Assembly: GCF_014697415.1 (NCBI RefSeq)
Contig: NZ_JACJRT010000014.1
Location: 62,001 to 126,000, forward strand
From: Cyanobium sp. FACHB-13342
GTDB lineage: Bacteria; Cyanobacteriota; Cyanobacteriia; PCC-6307; Cyanobiaceae
Direction: 5' to 3'
DNA: 64,000 bases
Numbering within the stretch: position 1 is the first letter of the stretch; the number at the start of each line of letters is the position of its first letter. Below the pieces are notes generated by a model that made no database searches, was not told the DNA's origin, and saw only the letters and a program-made list of their open reading frames with translations. Below are positions 8,952 through 18,440 of the stretch, piece by piece. The translations under genes were made by a program, and so were the position numbers.

Positions 8952-9560
8952 ATGCTTCTCGTTCTCGACAACTACGACAGCTTCACCTTCAACCTGGTGC
9001 AGTACCTGGGGGAGCTGGCGGCGGAGCATCCCATTGCCGCCGACCTGCGGGTGGAGCGCAACGACGCCCTCAGCCTCGAGCAGATCCGCGCCCTGGCCCC
9101 AGCCGCCATCCTGATCTCACCGGGCCCCGGCGACCCCGACCAGTCGGGGGTGTGCCTGGAGGTGCTGCGGGAACTGAGCCCCACCATCCCCACCCTGGGG
9201 GTGTGCCTGGGCCACCAGTCGATCGCCCAGGTGTACGGCGGCAAGGTGGTGCGGGCCAAGGAGCTGATGCACGGCAAGACCTCACCGGTGCACCACAGCG
9301 GCCAGGGCGTGTTCGAGGGCCTGCCCAACCCGCTCACCGCCACCCGCTACCACAGCCTGATCGCCGAGCGCGACAGCCTGCCCGCCTGCCTCGAGATCAC
9401 TGCCTGGCTCGAGGACGGCACGATCATGGGCCTGCGCCACCGCAGCTTCCCCCACATTCAGGGGGTGCAGTTCCACCCGGAGAGCGTGCTCACCCAGGAA
9501 GGTCACGCCCTCCTGGCCAACTTCCTGCGCCAGGCGAGCAGCCCCGCCCAGCTGGGTTAG
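8952..9560 (+). CDS. trpG: anthranilate/aminodeoxychorismate synthase glutamine amidotransferase subunit
   Basis: Class I glutamine amidotransferase of 202 aa that supplies ammonia to TrpE or PabB. It has the N-terminal [15 protein letters not shown], the oxyanion strand ISPGPGDP, the nucleophile elbow GVCLGHQ (C85) and the His-Glu pair FHPES (H175, E177). Neither trpE nor pabB is adjacent, so it probably serves both tryptophan and folate synthesis, as is common in cyanobacteria. The start chosen is the ATG at 8952. Confidence 0.92.
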   Translation: MLLVLDNYDSFTFNLVQYLGELAAEHPIAADLRVERNDALSLEQIRALAPAAILISPGPGDPDQSGVCLEVLRELSPTIPTLGVCLGHQSIAQVYGGKVVRAKELMHGKTSPVHHSGQGVFEGLPNPLTATRYHSLIAERDSLPACLEITAWLEDGTIMGLRHRSFPHIQGVQFHPESVLTQEGHALLANFLRQASSPAQLG

Positions 9561-9584
9561 CGTCACGCCGACTGCCGCCCCACC

Positions 9585-10319
9585 ATGCGTCTGCTGCCCA
9601 CCCTCGGCGCTCTCAGCCTGAGCTCTCTTGGCCTGGGCACCGCCCTGCTGGCCGCCGGCCCGGCCCTGGCCGGCGGTGGCGTCACGATCACCAGCTACGG
9701 CCACAGCGCCCTGCTGATCAGTGGCGGCGGGGCCAGCGTGCTGATCAACCCGTTCAAGGCCGTGGCCTGTGCCGCCGGCCTGGCGGAACCTCGGGTGGGC
9801 GCCACCGTGGTGCTGGCCAGCAGCCGGCTGCTGGATGAGGGCGCACCGGTGGCCCGCGGCAAAATGCTGGTGGAGCCGGGCTCCTACAAGGTGGGGGGCC
9901 TGGCGATCGAAGGCATTGCGGGCCCCCACGACCGCGTCGGCGGTCGCCGCTTCGGCCAGTCGACCCTGTGGCGCTGGAAACAGGGCGGCCTCGATATCGC
10001 CCACCTGGGAGGTACCGCGGCCAAGCTCAGCCCCTCCGACAAGGTGATGCTGGGGCGCCCCGATGTGCTGATCATCGGCGTGGGCGGCGGCGCCAAGGTG
10101 TACACCGGTGCCGAAGCGGCCGAGGTGGTGCGCGAGCTCAAGCCCCGCCGGGTGATCCCGGTGCAGTACGTCAGCGGCAAAACCCCGAAAGACTGCGACC
10201 AGACCAGCGTGCAGCCCTTCCTGGACGCCATGGCCGGCACCCCGGTGAAGCGGACCGGCCGCACCCTCGGCCTGCCCGGCAAGCTGGGCGAAGGGATGGT
10301 GATCGAGGTGATGCGCTAG
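9585..10319 (+). CDS. exported metallo-beta-lactamase-fold protein (UlaG-like), metal site degenerate
   Basis: Protein of 244 aa with a signal peptide (hydrophobic residues 5-28, ending ALA). It follows the UlaG-type MBL order: TSYGHSALLI, VLINPF, a PGSYKVGGLAIEGI strand, DIAHLGG, DVLIIGVGGG and IPVQY. The expected HxHxDH loop is replaced by ASSRLLDEG, the GDTG aspartate by Gly, and the late HY histidine by Gln. Metal-dependent hydrolysis is therefore unlikely as seen. It sits 24 bases after trpG. Possible roles are structural or ligand binding; function unknown. Confidence 0.8.
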   Translation: MRLLPTLGALSLSSLGLGTALLAAGPALAGGGVTITSYGHSALLISGGGASVLINPFKAVACAAGLAEPRVGATVVLASSRLLDEGAPVARGKMLVEPGSYKVGGLAIEGIAGPHDRVGGRRFGQSTLWRWKQGGLDIAHLGGTAAKLSPSDKVMLGRPDVLIIGVGGGAKVYTGAEAAEVVRELKPRRVIPVQYVSGKTPKDCDQTSVQPFLDAMAGTPVKRTGRTLGLPGKLGEGMVIEVMR

Positions 10320-10328
10320 GGCGCGGCC

Positions 10329-11027
10329 TCAGGGGTTGATCCAGGCATCGAGGTAGCTACGGCGCCAGTCCGCCAACAGCTGGTCCAGCAACCAAGGATC
10401 GGCCGAAGCATGGTGGAGCTTCACCGCAAGGGGCATGATCAGCCGATGTCCCTGCCAGTGGCGCTGGCCGGCGTAGAAACTGCAGCGACCGGCCGCATCG
10501 CCCCCATGGGAATGGAGGGTCAAGCCGGTGAAGGCCAGATGGGGCAGGTTGCCAAACAAGACGCCCAGGCTGAATTCATTCCAAGCGGCGCGCTGCACGA
10601 CACCGGACCGCAGCCTGGCCAGCTGCTCGGCATAGCGGCTGGCATAGCTCTCCCAACTGCTGCCGATTCCATCGGGCAGCACCATCTCCACAAAGCGCTG
10701 GGAACCGCCCACGGCCACGGGGACGACCAGCGGAGGGTTCTCAACCACCCACCACTCCCCATCCAGCTGGCGCATGCGAAAGCCGGGGTGCCGGGCCAAG
10801 GTCTGCAACAGCGACCAGGTGAGCCAGGCAAACAACGAGGAACCCTCCTGGCCACGGGCGTCGTGGCGATGCCAGGCCTGGGTGACATCCACGGCCAGGG
10901 TGATGTCCAGGTAGGGGCTCTGGGGCGTGAGGGCATCGCTGAAAAAATCCAGCGACCAGTCGAGCCAGCCCTGACGCTCGTCGCTGGTCAGGGGCCGCAG
11001 GCCATAGGACTCGAGCCCGCCGCTCAT
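10329..11027 (-). CDS. chloramphenicol acetyltransferase-like acyltransferase
   Basis: Protein of 232 aa of the CAT fold. It shows RFVEMVLPDG, NEFSLGVLFGNLPHLAFTGL and the catalytic HHxxxD signature as HHASAD near residue 207, followed by an amphipathic helix. Length matches CAT (about 215-220 aa). The usual Gly after the Asp is Pro. Its start overlaps the hisC stop (ATGA), giving an argS-hisC-CAT string, so it is more likely a housekeeping acyl-CoA transferase than a resistance gene. The substrate is unknown. Confidence 0.8.
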   Translation of the reverse strand: MSGGLESYGLRPLTSDERQGWLDWSLDFFSDALTPQSPYLDITLAVDVTQAWHRHDARGQEGSSLFAWLTWSLLQTLARHPGFRMRQLDGEWWVVENPPLVVPVAVGGSQRFVEMVLPDGIGSSWESYASRYAEQLARLRSGVVQRAAWNEFSLGVLFGNLPHLAFTGLTLHSHGGDAAGRCSFYAGQRHWQGHRLIMPLAVKLHHASADPWLLDQLLADWRRSYLDAWINP

Positions 11028-12166
11028 GGCGTGATGGCCCTGTAAGCCGCCCAGAAGCGTCCCATCTGCTCGGTGGTGCCAAGGCTCACCCGCAGGGACC
11101 CCTCGATCAATGGCTTACCGGCCATCGAGCGAACCAGGATGCCCCTCTGGCGCAGCCGCTGCTCCACCTCCTGGGGGGGCCGATCGGGCCAGATCAGCAG
11201 GTAGTTCCCTCCCTCAGCGTGGTGGCGCACACCGGCCCCCCGCAGCTGCTGCACCAGCCAATCGCGGGCCCGCCGCACCTCGGCCACGTAGCCGTCCACG
11301 TAGGGCTGATCGGCGAGGGCCGCGTGGGCCGCTGTCACGGCGAAACTGTTGATGTCATAGGGCCCGGTGACCCGGCTGATCCGATCCACCACCGCCGCCG
11401 AACCGATCGCAAAACCGATGCGCAGGCCCGCCAAGCCCGCCGTCTTGGCCATGGAGCGCAACACCAGCAGGTTCGGCGTCGCTGCGAAATCGGCGACCGG
11501 AAGCACGCTGTCGCCGGTGAAGGCCTCGTAGAGCTCATCCACCACCACCAGGGTGCCGGGCGCCATCGCCGCCAGCTCCAGGATCGGCTGGGGCGCCAGG
11601 CGGGTGCCGGTGGGGTTGTTGGGGTTGCAGATCAGCAACATGCGCGGCGAGCGCCCATGGGGCTGGCCGTCGCCCCCGCTGCCCTGCAGGGCAGCGCGGA
11701 TCTCCTCCAAGGGGAACCCGTAATCCGGCAGGCGATAGGGAATCGCCTCGATCGCCATGCCCTGCATCTGGGCACAGGGCGTGTAGTAGCCGAAGGTTGG
11801 CACTGTGGTGAGCAACGTCTCGCCCCGGTCGCCATAGGCATGAAATGTGGCGTGAAGCGCCGCGTCGACGCCGTTGAAGAGGCCGACCTGCTCGGGGCTG
11901 AGCGGCTGGCCCACGCCAGTGGCCATGAGGTTGGCCACCACCGCCTCCCGCAGGCCGTCGTACTCGGGATAGACGGCGTACTGATCCGCGGGGATCGCCC
12001 GGATCGCCTCCACCACCCGCGGGCTCGGCCCCACGGTGTTTTCGTTGAAGTCGAGCCGCAGCAGGCCCCGCCGGCCTTCCAGCGGAGCGCTGTAGGCCTG
12101 GAGGCCTTCCACCTCCGGACGGGCCGTTGGCGGCAAGGGCCAGGGGGCAGGTTGCTGCGGCTCCAT
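11024..12166 (-). CDS. hisC: histidinol-phosphate aminotransferase
   Basis: Fold-type I PLP enzyme of 380 aa in histidine synthesis. It has LDFNENTVGPSP near the N terminus, CNPNNPTGTRL, VVVDELYEAF, the PLP lysine in RSMAKTAGLAGLRIGF and the arginine region GSLRVSLGT. The start chosen is the ATG at 12166, sharing one base with the argS stop (TGATG). A long in-frame upstream extension exists but has no homology and lies within argS. Confidence 0.93.
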   Translation of the reverse strand: MEPQQPAPWPLPPTARPEVEGLQAYSAPLEGRRGLLRLDFNENTVGPSPRVVEAIRAIPADQYAVYPEYDGLREAVVANLMATGVGQPLSPEQVGLFNGVDAALHATFHAYGDRGETLLTTVPTFGYYTPCAQMQGMAIEAIPYRLPDYGFPLEEIRAALQGSGGDGQPHGRSPRMLLICNPNNPTGTRLAPQPILELAAMAPGTLVVVDELYEAFTGDSVLPVADFAATPNLLVLRSMAKTAGLAGLRIGFAIGSAAVVDRISRVTGPYDINSFAVTAAHAALADQPYVDGYVAEVRRARDWLVQQLRGAGVRHHAEGGNYLLIWPDRPPQEVEQRLRQRGILVRSMAGKPLIEGSLRVSLGTTEQMGRFWAAYRAITP

Positions 12167-13971
12167 CACATCCGCTCCAGGGTGGGAATGCCCAGCAAAC
12201 CCAACCCCAGTTTGAGGGTGTCGGCGGTGAGGCGGCAGAGGGCCAGGCGGGAGGCGCGGGCCGGCTCTTCGGCCTTGAGCACCGGCACCTGGTCGTAGAA
12301 GCGGTTGAACACCTGGCTGAGCTCGAACAGGTAGGTACAGAGCCGATTGGGCAGCAATTCCTCCTCCACCTCGGCGATCACACCATCGAGCTTGAGCAGC
12401 TCCCGCACCAGGGCCCACTCCTGGGGTTCCGTGAAGTGGAGCTCCGCCGCGGCCGCCGCCAGAGCACCGCCCTTGCGGGCGATGCCCGCAATGCGCACCA
12501 CCGCGTAGAGCAGATAGGGGGCCGTATTCCCCTGCAACGCCAGCATGCGGTCAAAGCTGAACTGGTAGTTGGTGGTGCGGTTCTGGCTGAGATCGGCGTA
12601 CTTCACGGCCGCCAGGCCCACGGTGGTGGCCACGTGCTGGATGAAGGCCTCGTCTTCGCTGCGCTCCTCCTCCGCCAGGCGCCGGCGCAGGTCGGCCTCG
12701 GCCCGTTCCACCGCCTCATCCAACAGATCCCGCAGCCGCACGGTGTCGCCGGCACGGGTTTTGAGCTTCTTGCCGTCCTCCCCCTGCACCAGGCCGAAGG
12801 GCACGTGTTCCACGCTGCCGTGGGGGGGGATCCAGCCAGCGCGCCGGGCCACCTGGAACACCCCGGCGAAGTGGTTGGCCTGGCCGGCATCGGTCACGTA
12901 GATCACCCGGCGGGCGCCATCGCCACCCGGCGCGGGGGCAAAGCGGTAGCGGATCGCCGCCAGATCGGTGGTGGCGTAGTTGAAACCACCATCGCTCTTC
13001 TGCACGATCACTGGCAGGGGCTTGCCGTCCTTACCGCTCACCCCCTCGAGGAACACGCAGCGGGCCCCGTCGTCGGTGACCAGCAGTCCAGCGGCGTCCA
13101 GATCGGCCACCACTGCCTCCAGGTAGGGGTTGTAGAAGGATTCGCCGCGCTCGCTCAGACGAATGTCGAGCCGGTCGTAGATCGTCTGGAATTCCCGGCG
13201 ACTCTGATCACAGAGCAAGCCCCAGGCCCGGCGACTGATCGGATCGCCACCCTGCAGCTTCACCACTTCCTCCCGAGAGGTGGTCTGGAAGGCTTCGTCG
13301 TCATCGAAGCGCTGCTTGGCCTGGCGGTAGAAGGCCACCAGATCGCCCAGGTCCACCGCATCGGCGGTGATCAGGGCCTCGGGTGCCACCTGCTTGAGGT
13401 GGGTGATCAGCATCCCGAACTGGGTGCCCCAATCGCCCACGTGGTTGAGCCGCAGCACCGAATGGCCGCGAAACTCCAGCACCCGGGCCAACGAGTCGCC
13501 AATGATCGTGGAGCGCAGGTGCCCCACGTGCATCTCCTTGGCGATGTTGGGGCTGGAAAAGTCCACGATCACCGGAGCCGGTGCGCCGCCGTCGTCCGCA
13601 ACACTCGGCACCCCCAGGCGCCCATCCCCCAGCCGCAGCTGCACCTCGGCGGCCAGCCGCTCGGGGCGCAGGGTGAGGTTGATGAAGCCGGGGCCAGCGA
13701 TCTGGGGCTCCAGGCAGAGTTCGGCAAAGGCCGGATCGGCCGCCAGCTGCGCCACGATCGCCGTGGCGATGGTCCGGGGTGGCTGGCCCAGGGGCTTGGC
13801 CAGGGGCAGGGCCCCATTGGCCTGGAAATCCCCGAACTCCGGCTTGGTGGCCGGCGCCAGTTGGGGATCGAGGGGCTGGCCCGCCGCTCGGGCCCCCTCA
13901 GCCGCCTCCGGGAAGGCCCGCTCCATGGCCGCCAGCAACTGGCCGTTCAGGGTTTGGGCGATGCGGAGCAT
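12166..13971 (-). CDS. argS: arginine--tRNA ligase
   Basis: Class I aminoacyl-tRNA synthetase of 601 aa charging tRNA-Arg. It has the arginyl-specific N-terminal domain, the HIGH motif as HVGH in [48 protein letters not shown] and the DALR anticodon-binding domain ending in [12 protein letters not shown]. Length is typical. It is translationally coupled to hisC. Confidence 0.97.
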   Translation of the reverse strand: MLRIAQTLNGQLLAAMERAFPEAAEGARAAGQPLDPQLAPATKPEFGDFQANGALPLAKPLGQPPRTIATAIVAQLAADPAFAELCLEPQIAGPGFINLTLRPERLAAEVQLRLGDGRLGVPSVADDGGAPAPVIVDFSSPNIAKEMHVGHLRSTIIGDSLARVLEFRGHSVLRLNHVGDWGTQFGMLITHLKQVAPEALITADAVDLGDLVAFYRQAKQRFDDDEAFQTTSREEVVKLQGGDPISRRAWGLLCDQSRREFQTIYDRLDIRLSERGESFYNPYLEAVVADLDAAGLLVTDDGARCVFLEGVSGKDGKPLPVIVQKSDGGFNYATTDLAAIRYRFAPAPGGDGARRVIYVTDAGQANHFAGVFQVARRAGWIPPHGSVEHVPFGLVQGEDGKKLKTRAGDTVRLRDLLDEAVERAEADLRRRLAEEERSEDEAFIQHVATTVGLAAVKYADLSQNRTTNYQFSFDRMLALQGNTAPYLLYAVVRIAGIARKGGALAAAAAELHFTEPQEWALVRELLKLDGVIAEVEEELLPNRLCTYLFELSQVFNRFYDQVPVLKAEEPARASRLALCRLTADTLKLGLGLLGIPTLERM

Positions 13972-14036
13972 GGGGCCGGGGCCTGGGCAAGGTGATGACT
14001 GATCATCCCCCCCGATCGGCCGGGGGGCCGCAGCGG

Positions 14037-14894
14037 TCAGGGGTCAAAACGCATGCTCAGATCGAGCCAGCCGCTGCGGGTGATCGGCGCACTGGTGGAG
14101 ATCAGATCGATGCCGGTGGCGGCGTAGGCCCGCAGCTGGTCCGGCTGCACGCCGGAGGCCTCCAGCACCAGCCGCCGGCCCTGGGCGAGCCCCCGCAGCT
14201 GCGGCACCAGGGCGGCCAGCTCCGCCGGCGGGATCTCATCGAGCAGCACCCCATCGGCCCCCGCCTGCACCGCCGCCATGGCCTCGGCGGCGGTTTCAGC
14301 CTCCACGATCACCGCGGCCGGCCAGGGGGCCGCCGCCCGCACCGCCGCCAGCGCGGCCGCCACCCCGCCAGCCCAGGCCAGATGGTTTTCCTTGAGCATG
14401 GCGGCATCGTCGAGGCCCAGGCGGTGGTTGATGCCGCCGCCACAGCGGACGGCGTACTTCTCCAGCCGCCGCAGGCCCGGCGTGGTCTTGCGGGTGTCGG
14501 CCAGGCGCACCCCCGTTCCCTCCAGCTGGGCCACCAGGGCCGCCGTGGCCGTGGCGATGCCGGAGAGCCGCATCGCCAGATTGAGGGCCGTGCGCTCGCC
14601 CGCCACCAGCGCAGCCGCAGGCCCCTCCAACTCCACCAGGCGCTGGCCCGCCCCCACCGGCTCGCCATCGGCCACCAACAGCCGCACCTGCACGGCCGGA
14701 TCCAGCAACCGGAACAACGGCTCCACCAACACGCCACCGCAGAACAGGCCCGGCGCCTTGGCCAGCCAGTGGGCCCGGCCCCTGCAGCCGGCGAGGGCAA
14801 CCGCCGAGAGATCGCCGCGGCCGAGATCCTCCGCCAGCCAGGCGCGCAGCTGGGGCTCGAGCTCCGGCGTGATGGGCAAGTGGGCAGCGGGCAT
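14037..14894 (-). CDS. nadC: nicotinate-nucleotide pyrophosphorylase (carboxylating)
   Basis: Quinolinate phosphoribosyltransferase of 285 aa in NAD synthesis. Family motifs are [63 protein letters not shown] and EASGVQ...[11 protein letters not shown]. The start is the ATG at 14894. Upstream in-frame sequence to 15077 is open but lacks homology and would reach into the divergent permease gene. Confidence 0.95.
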   Translation of the reverse strand: MPAAHLPITPELEPQLRAWLAEDLGRGDLSAVALAGCRGRAHWLAKAPGLFCGGVLVEPLFRLLDPAVQVRLLVADGEPVGAGQRLVELEGPAAALVAGERTALNLAMRLSGIATATAALVAQLEGTGVRLADTRKTTPGLRRLEKYAVRCGGGINHRLGLDDAAMLKENHLAWAGGVAAALAAVRAAAPWPAAVIVEAETAAEAMAAVQAGADGVLLDEIPPAELAALVPQLRGLAQGRRLVLEASGVQPDQLRAYAATGIDLISTSAPITRSGWLDLSMRFDP

Positions 14895-15012
14895 CACCCT
14901 CCGGTGCGGGCCTTCCCATGATGGGCAGGCAGCACCACTCGGGTGGCACAGGGGATCGACCGGGCTGATTTGGGTGGCAACCTGAGGCCATCCGCTGATC
15001 CGGACGACCGGC

Positions 15013-16641
15013 ATGACCCAACCCCGCTGGTGGACAAGCGGTGACCTCGACGGCTTCCTCGGCCTGGGGCTCGACAACCTGATCCAGATCCTGTTGATCG
15101 TGGCCCTGTGCCGGGGCGTGCTCGGCTACCCCGACAGCCTGATCTTTGGCACCATCCTGCCGGCCACCGGCATCAGCCTGGTGGTGGGCAACCTGGCCTA
15201 TGCCCGCCAGGCCTTTCAACTCGACCTGCGGGAGGGGCGCGACGACCGCACGGCCCTGCCCTACGGCATCAACACGGTGAGCCTGTTCGCCTACGTGTTC
15301 CTGGTGATGCTGCCGGTGAAGCTGACCGCCCTGGGCCAGGGACTGGGCGAGGCTGAGGCCGTGACCCTGTCCTGGCAGGCCGGCCTGATCGCCTGCCTGG
15401 GCTCGGGCCTGATCGAGTGTTCCGGTGCCTTCATCGGCAACGCCTTGCAGCGCTGGCTGCCCCGGGCCGCCCTGCTCTCCACCCTGGCGGGCATTGCCCT
15501 GGGCTACATCGCCCTGGGGTTCCTGCTGCGCACCTACGCCCAACCGGTGGTGGGTTTGGCGGTGCTGGCCGTGATTCTGGTGGGCTACTACGCACCGGTG
15601 CGCTGGCCGGTGCCCGCTGGTCTGGTGGCCGTGCTGCTGGGCATGGCCCTGGCCTGGGCCAATGGCCTGATCGACCTGGATCCGGGGAGCTGGCAGGGCA
15701 GCACCGGCCTGATTGGGCTGCATCTGCCCCAGCTGCAGCTGGCGGAGCTCTGGCAGGCCCGGGGCCAACTGGGGCCCTGGCTGGGGGTGATCGTGCCGAT
15801 GGGGCTGTTCAACGTGATCGGCTCCCTCCAGAACCTGGAGAGCGCCGAGGCGGCGGGGGATCGCTACCCGGTGCGCAGCTCCATGCTGATCAATGGCATC
15901 GGCACCCTGGCTGCCGCCACCCTCGGCTCCTGCTTCCCCACCACGATCTACATCGGCCATCCGGGCTGGAAGGCGATGGGCGCCCGCATCGGCTACTCCT
16001 GGCTCAACGGCGTGGTGATGGCCGCCGCATGCCTGCTGGGCCTGTTCGGGGTGATCGGCCAGCTGGTGCCGATCGAAGCGGGCATGGCGATCGTGCTTTA
16101 CATCGGCCTGGTGATCGCCGCCCAGGCCTTCCAGGCCACGCCCCCGCGCCATGCCCCGGCCGTGGCCCTGGGCCTGCTGCCGGGGCTGGCCGGCTGGGGA
16201 GCCCTGATGCTCAAGGCAGGGCTGCGGGCTGGTGGCAGCGGCACCGCAGCCAACCCCTTTGGCCCCCAGCTGCTGGCGCCCCTGGCCCAGGCGGATGTAT
16301 GGGCAGCCGGCGCCTTCGCCCTGGAACAGGGCCAGATCATCACGGCGATGCTGCTGGCCGGGATGCTCGTGTACGTGATCGAGGCCCGCTTGCTGGCGGC
16401 CGCGGCATGCGCCGGCATCGCGGCCGTGCTGGCCTGGTTTGGCGTGATCCACGCCTGGCAGTTCACCAGTGCCGACACCGTGCTGCAGCTGGGCTGGGGG
16501 GTGGGCCGCAGCTGGGCCCTCGGCTACGCCGTGATGGCCCTGGTGTTCCTGGCCGCGCGCTGGGGCCAGCTGCCTACTTGCCGATACAAAACCGCGAAAA
16601 CACCCGATCCAGCACCGCTTCGCTCACCTCCGCGCCAGTGA
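15013..16641 (+). CDS. nucleobase/xanthine-uracil type permease (NCS2-related)
   Basis: Integral membrane transporter of 542 aa with about 12 hydrophobic segments. It begins with GDLDGFLGLGLDNLIQ and contains ALPYGINTVSLFAYVF, PMGLFNVIGSLQNLESAEAAGD and FPTTIYIGHPGWKAMGAR, which place it among NCS2/AzgA-like permeases; the substrate cannot be read from sequence. The C-terminal tail runs antisense through the last 68 bases of mnmE, an unusually long convergent overlap. The final 25 residues are basic and Pro-rich. Confidence 0.8.
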   Translation: MTQPRWWTSGDLDGFLGLGLDNLIQILLIVALCRGVLGYPDSLIFGTILPATGISLVVGNLAYARQAFQLDLREGRDDRTALPYGINTVSLFAYVFLVMLPVKLTALGQGLGEAEAVTLSWQAGLIACLGSGLIECSGAFIGNALQRWLPRAALLSTLAGIALGYIALGFLLRTYAQPVVGLAVLAVILVGYYAPVRWPVPAGLVAVLLGMALAWANGLIDLDPGSWQGSTGLIGLHLPQLQLAELWQARGQLGPWLGVIVPMGLFNVIGSLQNLESAEAAGDRYPVRSSMLINGIGTLAAATLGSCFPTTIYIGHPGWKAMGARIGYSWLNGVVMAAACLLGLFGVIGQLVPIEAGMAIVLYIGLVIAAQAFQATPPRHAPAVALGLLPGLAGWGALMLKAGLRAGGSGTAANPFGPQLLAPLAQADVWAAGAFALEQGQIITAMLLAGMLVYVIEARLLAAAACAGIAAVLAWFGVIHAWQFTSADTVLQLGWGVGRSWALGYAVMALVFLAARWGQLPTCRYKTAKTPDPAPLRSPPRQ

Positions 16642-17968
16642 TCTCGCCGAGACAGCGCACAGCGGTCCGCAGGTCGATCGTCCAGAAATCCCAGGGCAGC
16701 TGCTGGGCCGCCGCCTCGAGCGATGCCTCCAGGCTCACCGCCGCCGCACCGGCCAGATCCCGCTGGCGGGCGTTGAGGGCCACCTGCACGCCCTCCAGGG
16801 AGCCGGCGCCGCAGCGGCGCAGCAGCTCGGCCACCAGCTCATCCCGGCCGGCGCCACTGACCGCGCTGAAGCTCACATCCGCCGGCGCCCGCGCCCCATC
16901 GTCGGGCGGCACCAGGCCCACGGGCAGCGCGGCGGCATCGGCCTTGTTGCCCGCCACCAGCAGCACGGCACCCTCCGGCGCCAACGCGCGCAGGGCCGCG
17001 TCCTCGGGAGTCCAGCCCGCGCTGAGATCAAACAGCAGCAGCACCGCATCGGCCGCAGCCAGGGCCTCGCGGGAGCGGGCGATCCCCAGCTGCTCCACCC
17101 GATCGCTGGTGGGGCGGATGCCGGCCGTATCCAGCAGGGTGAGCGGCACCCCATCGAGCACCAGCTCACTTTCGAGCAGGTCGCGGGTGGTGCCGGGCAG
17201 GTCGGTCACGATCGCCTTCTGCCGCTGGCTGAGCAGGTTGAGCAGGCTTGATTTGCCCACGTTGGGGCGCCCCACGATCGCCACCCGCAGCCCATGGCGC
17301 AGCAGCTCCCCCTGCCGGGCCTCGGCCACCAGCTGCTGCAGGGCCGCCCGCACCGCGTCCAGCTCCGCCACCACCGCCGCGGCATCGAGGGCTGGCAGAT
17401 CCTCCTCGAAATCCACCCGGGCCTCCAGTTCCGCCAGCTGATCCAGCAGGCGCTCCCGCAGGGTGCCGATGCGCTGCTGCAGGCCCCCGTCGATGCCGGC
17501 CATGGCCAGCTGGGCCGCTCGGCGGCTGCGGGCCGTGATCATCTCGCTGATCGCCTCGGCCCGGGTGAGGTCGAGCCGGCCGTTGAGGAAGGCCCGCTGG
17601 CTGAATTCCCCCGGCAGGGCGCGGCGGGCCCCGGCCGCCAGCACCAGCTCCAGCACCCGCTGCACCGCCACCAGTCCGCCGTGGCAGTGCAGCTCCACCA
17701 CGGTTTCGCGGGTGAAGCTGCGCGGCGCCCGCATCAGCAGCAGCAGGGCCTCATCCACCCGTTCCCCAGAGGCGGGGTCCACCACGTGGCCGTAGAGCAC
17801 CCGGTGGGTCTCCCACACCTGCTGGCCAGGCGCCGCAAACAGCTGCCGGCCGATCCCCTCCGCCTCCGGGCCGGAGATCCTTACGATCGCCACACTGCCT
17901 TCGCCCGGCGCCACGGCCGTGGCAATCGCCGCAATGGTGTCCGTGGTCTGGGAATCGTCTACACGCAT
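16574..17968 (-). CDS. mnmE: tRNA uridine-5-carboxymethylaminomethyl(34) synthesis GTPase MnmE
   Basis: GTPase of 464 aa that with MnmG modifies the wobble uridine of several tRNAs. Order: N-terminal folate-binding domain (IAAIATAVAPGEGSVAIVRISG), helical domain, then a G domain with GRPNVGKSSLLN, LPGTTRD, DTAGI and NKAD, and the C-terminal catalytic FCIGK. It starts at the ATG at 17968, whose bases overlap the start codon of the divergent DUF2062 gene. Confidence 0.96.
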   Translation of the reverse strand: MRVDDSQTTDTIAAIATAVAPGEGSVAIVRISGPEAEGIGRQLFAAPGQQVWETHRVLYGHVVDPASGERVDEALLLLMRAPRSFTRETVVELHCHGGLVAVQRVLELVLAAGARRALPGEFSQRAFLNGRLDLTRAEAISEMITARSRRAAQLAMAGIDGGLQQRIGTLRERLLDQLAELEARVDFEEDLPALDAAAVVAELDAVRAALQQLVAEARQGELLRHGLRVAIVGRPNVGKSSLLNLLSQRQKAIVTDLPGTTRDLLESELVLDGVPLTLLDTAGIRPTSDRVEQLGIARSREALAAADAVLLLFDLSAGWTPEDAALRALAPEGAVLLVAGNKADAAALPVGLVPPDDGARAPADVSFSAVSGAGRDELVAELLRRCGAGSLEGVQVALNARQRDLAGAAAVSLEASLEAAAQQLPWDFWTIDLRTAVRCLGEITGAEVSEAVLDRVFSRFCIGK

Positions 17969-18440
17969 GTCCCCATTTCAGCCCCACACCGCCCTGGGCC
18001 GCCGACTGCGGCGCCTGCTGGGCTGGCTGTGGCACCAGGAGGGCAGCCACGGCCAGCGGGCCCGGGGGCTGGCCGCCGGCCTGTTCTGTGGCTGCTATCC
18101 CTTCTTCGGCCTGCAGATGCTGCTCAGCGTGGCCCTGGCGTCGGTGGTGCGGGGCAACCACCTGCTGGCGGCGGCCGGCACCTGGGTGAGCAATCCCTTC
18201 ACTTCCCTGCCGCTGTATTGGTTCAACTACCAACTGGGCTGCTGGCTGATCGGGCCTGGGGCGGGCTGGCCCGGCCTCGACGACCTGCAGGCTGGCCGCA
18301 TCTGGCACAGCGGCGGGGGCTTGGTCAGCCGCCTGCTGCTGGGGTCAACCGTGGTGGGGGTGGCCTGCGCCGTGCTGGGAGGCTGGCTGTACTGGCACTG
18401 GCTGGAGCGGGAACACCGGCGCGGCAAACGCCAGGGTTGA
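17967..18440 (+). CDS. DUF2062 domain membrane protein
   Basis: Protein of 157 aa with about three membrane spans. It shows GLAAGLFCGCYPFFGLQMLLSVALA and TWVSNPFTSLPLYWFNYQLG, the DUF2062 signature found in envelope-associated proteins of unknown function. The start chosen (ATG at 17967) shares a CATG with the divergent mnmE start. In-frame ATGs at 17919 and 17934 exist but would lie inside mnmE. Confidence 0.85.
   Translation: MSPFQPHTALGRRLRRLLGWLWHQEGSHGQRARGLAAGLFCGCYPFFGLQMLLSVALASVVRGNHLLAAAGTWVSNPFTSLPLYWFNYQLGCWLIGPGAGWPGLDDLQAGRIWHSGGGLVSRLLLGSTVVGVACAVLGGWLYWHWLEREHRRGKRQG

Noticed and set aside
12167-12418. N-terminal extension of hisC
   Set aside because: It lies inside argS and has no homology; the ATG at 12166 begins a typical HisC.
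14296-16452. Very long minus-strand frame (718 codons) opposite the permease
   Set aside because: Gln-, His- and Gly-rich composition typical of antisense shadows; nadC and the permease explain the region.
15417-17441. Plus-strand frame of 674 codons spanning the permease and mnmE
   Set aside because: It overlaps two genes with clear motifs and lacks any protein signature.
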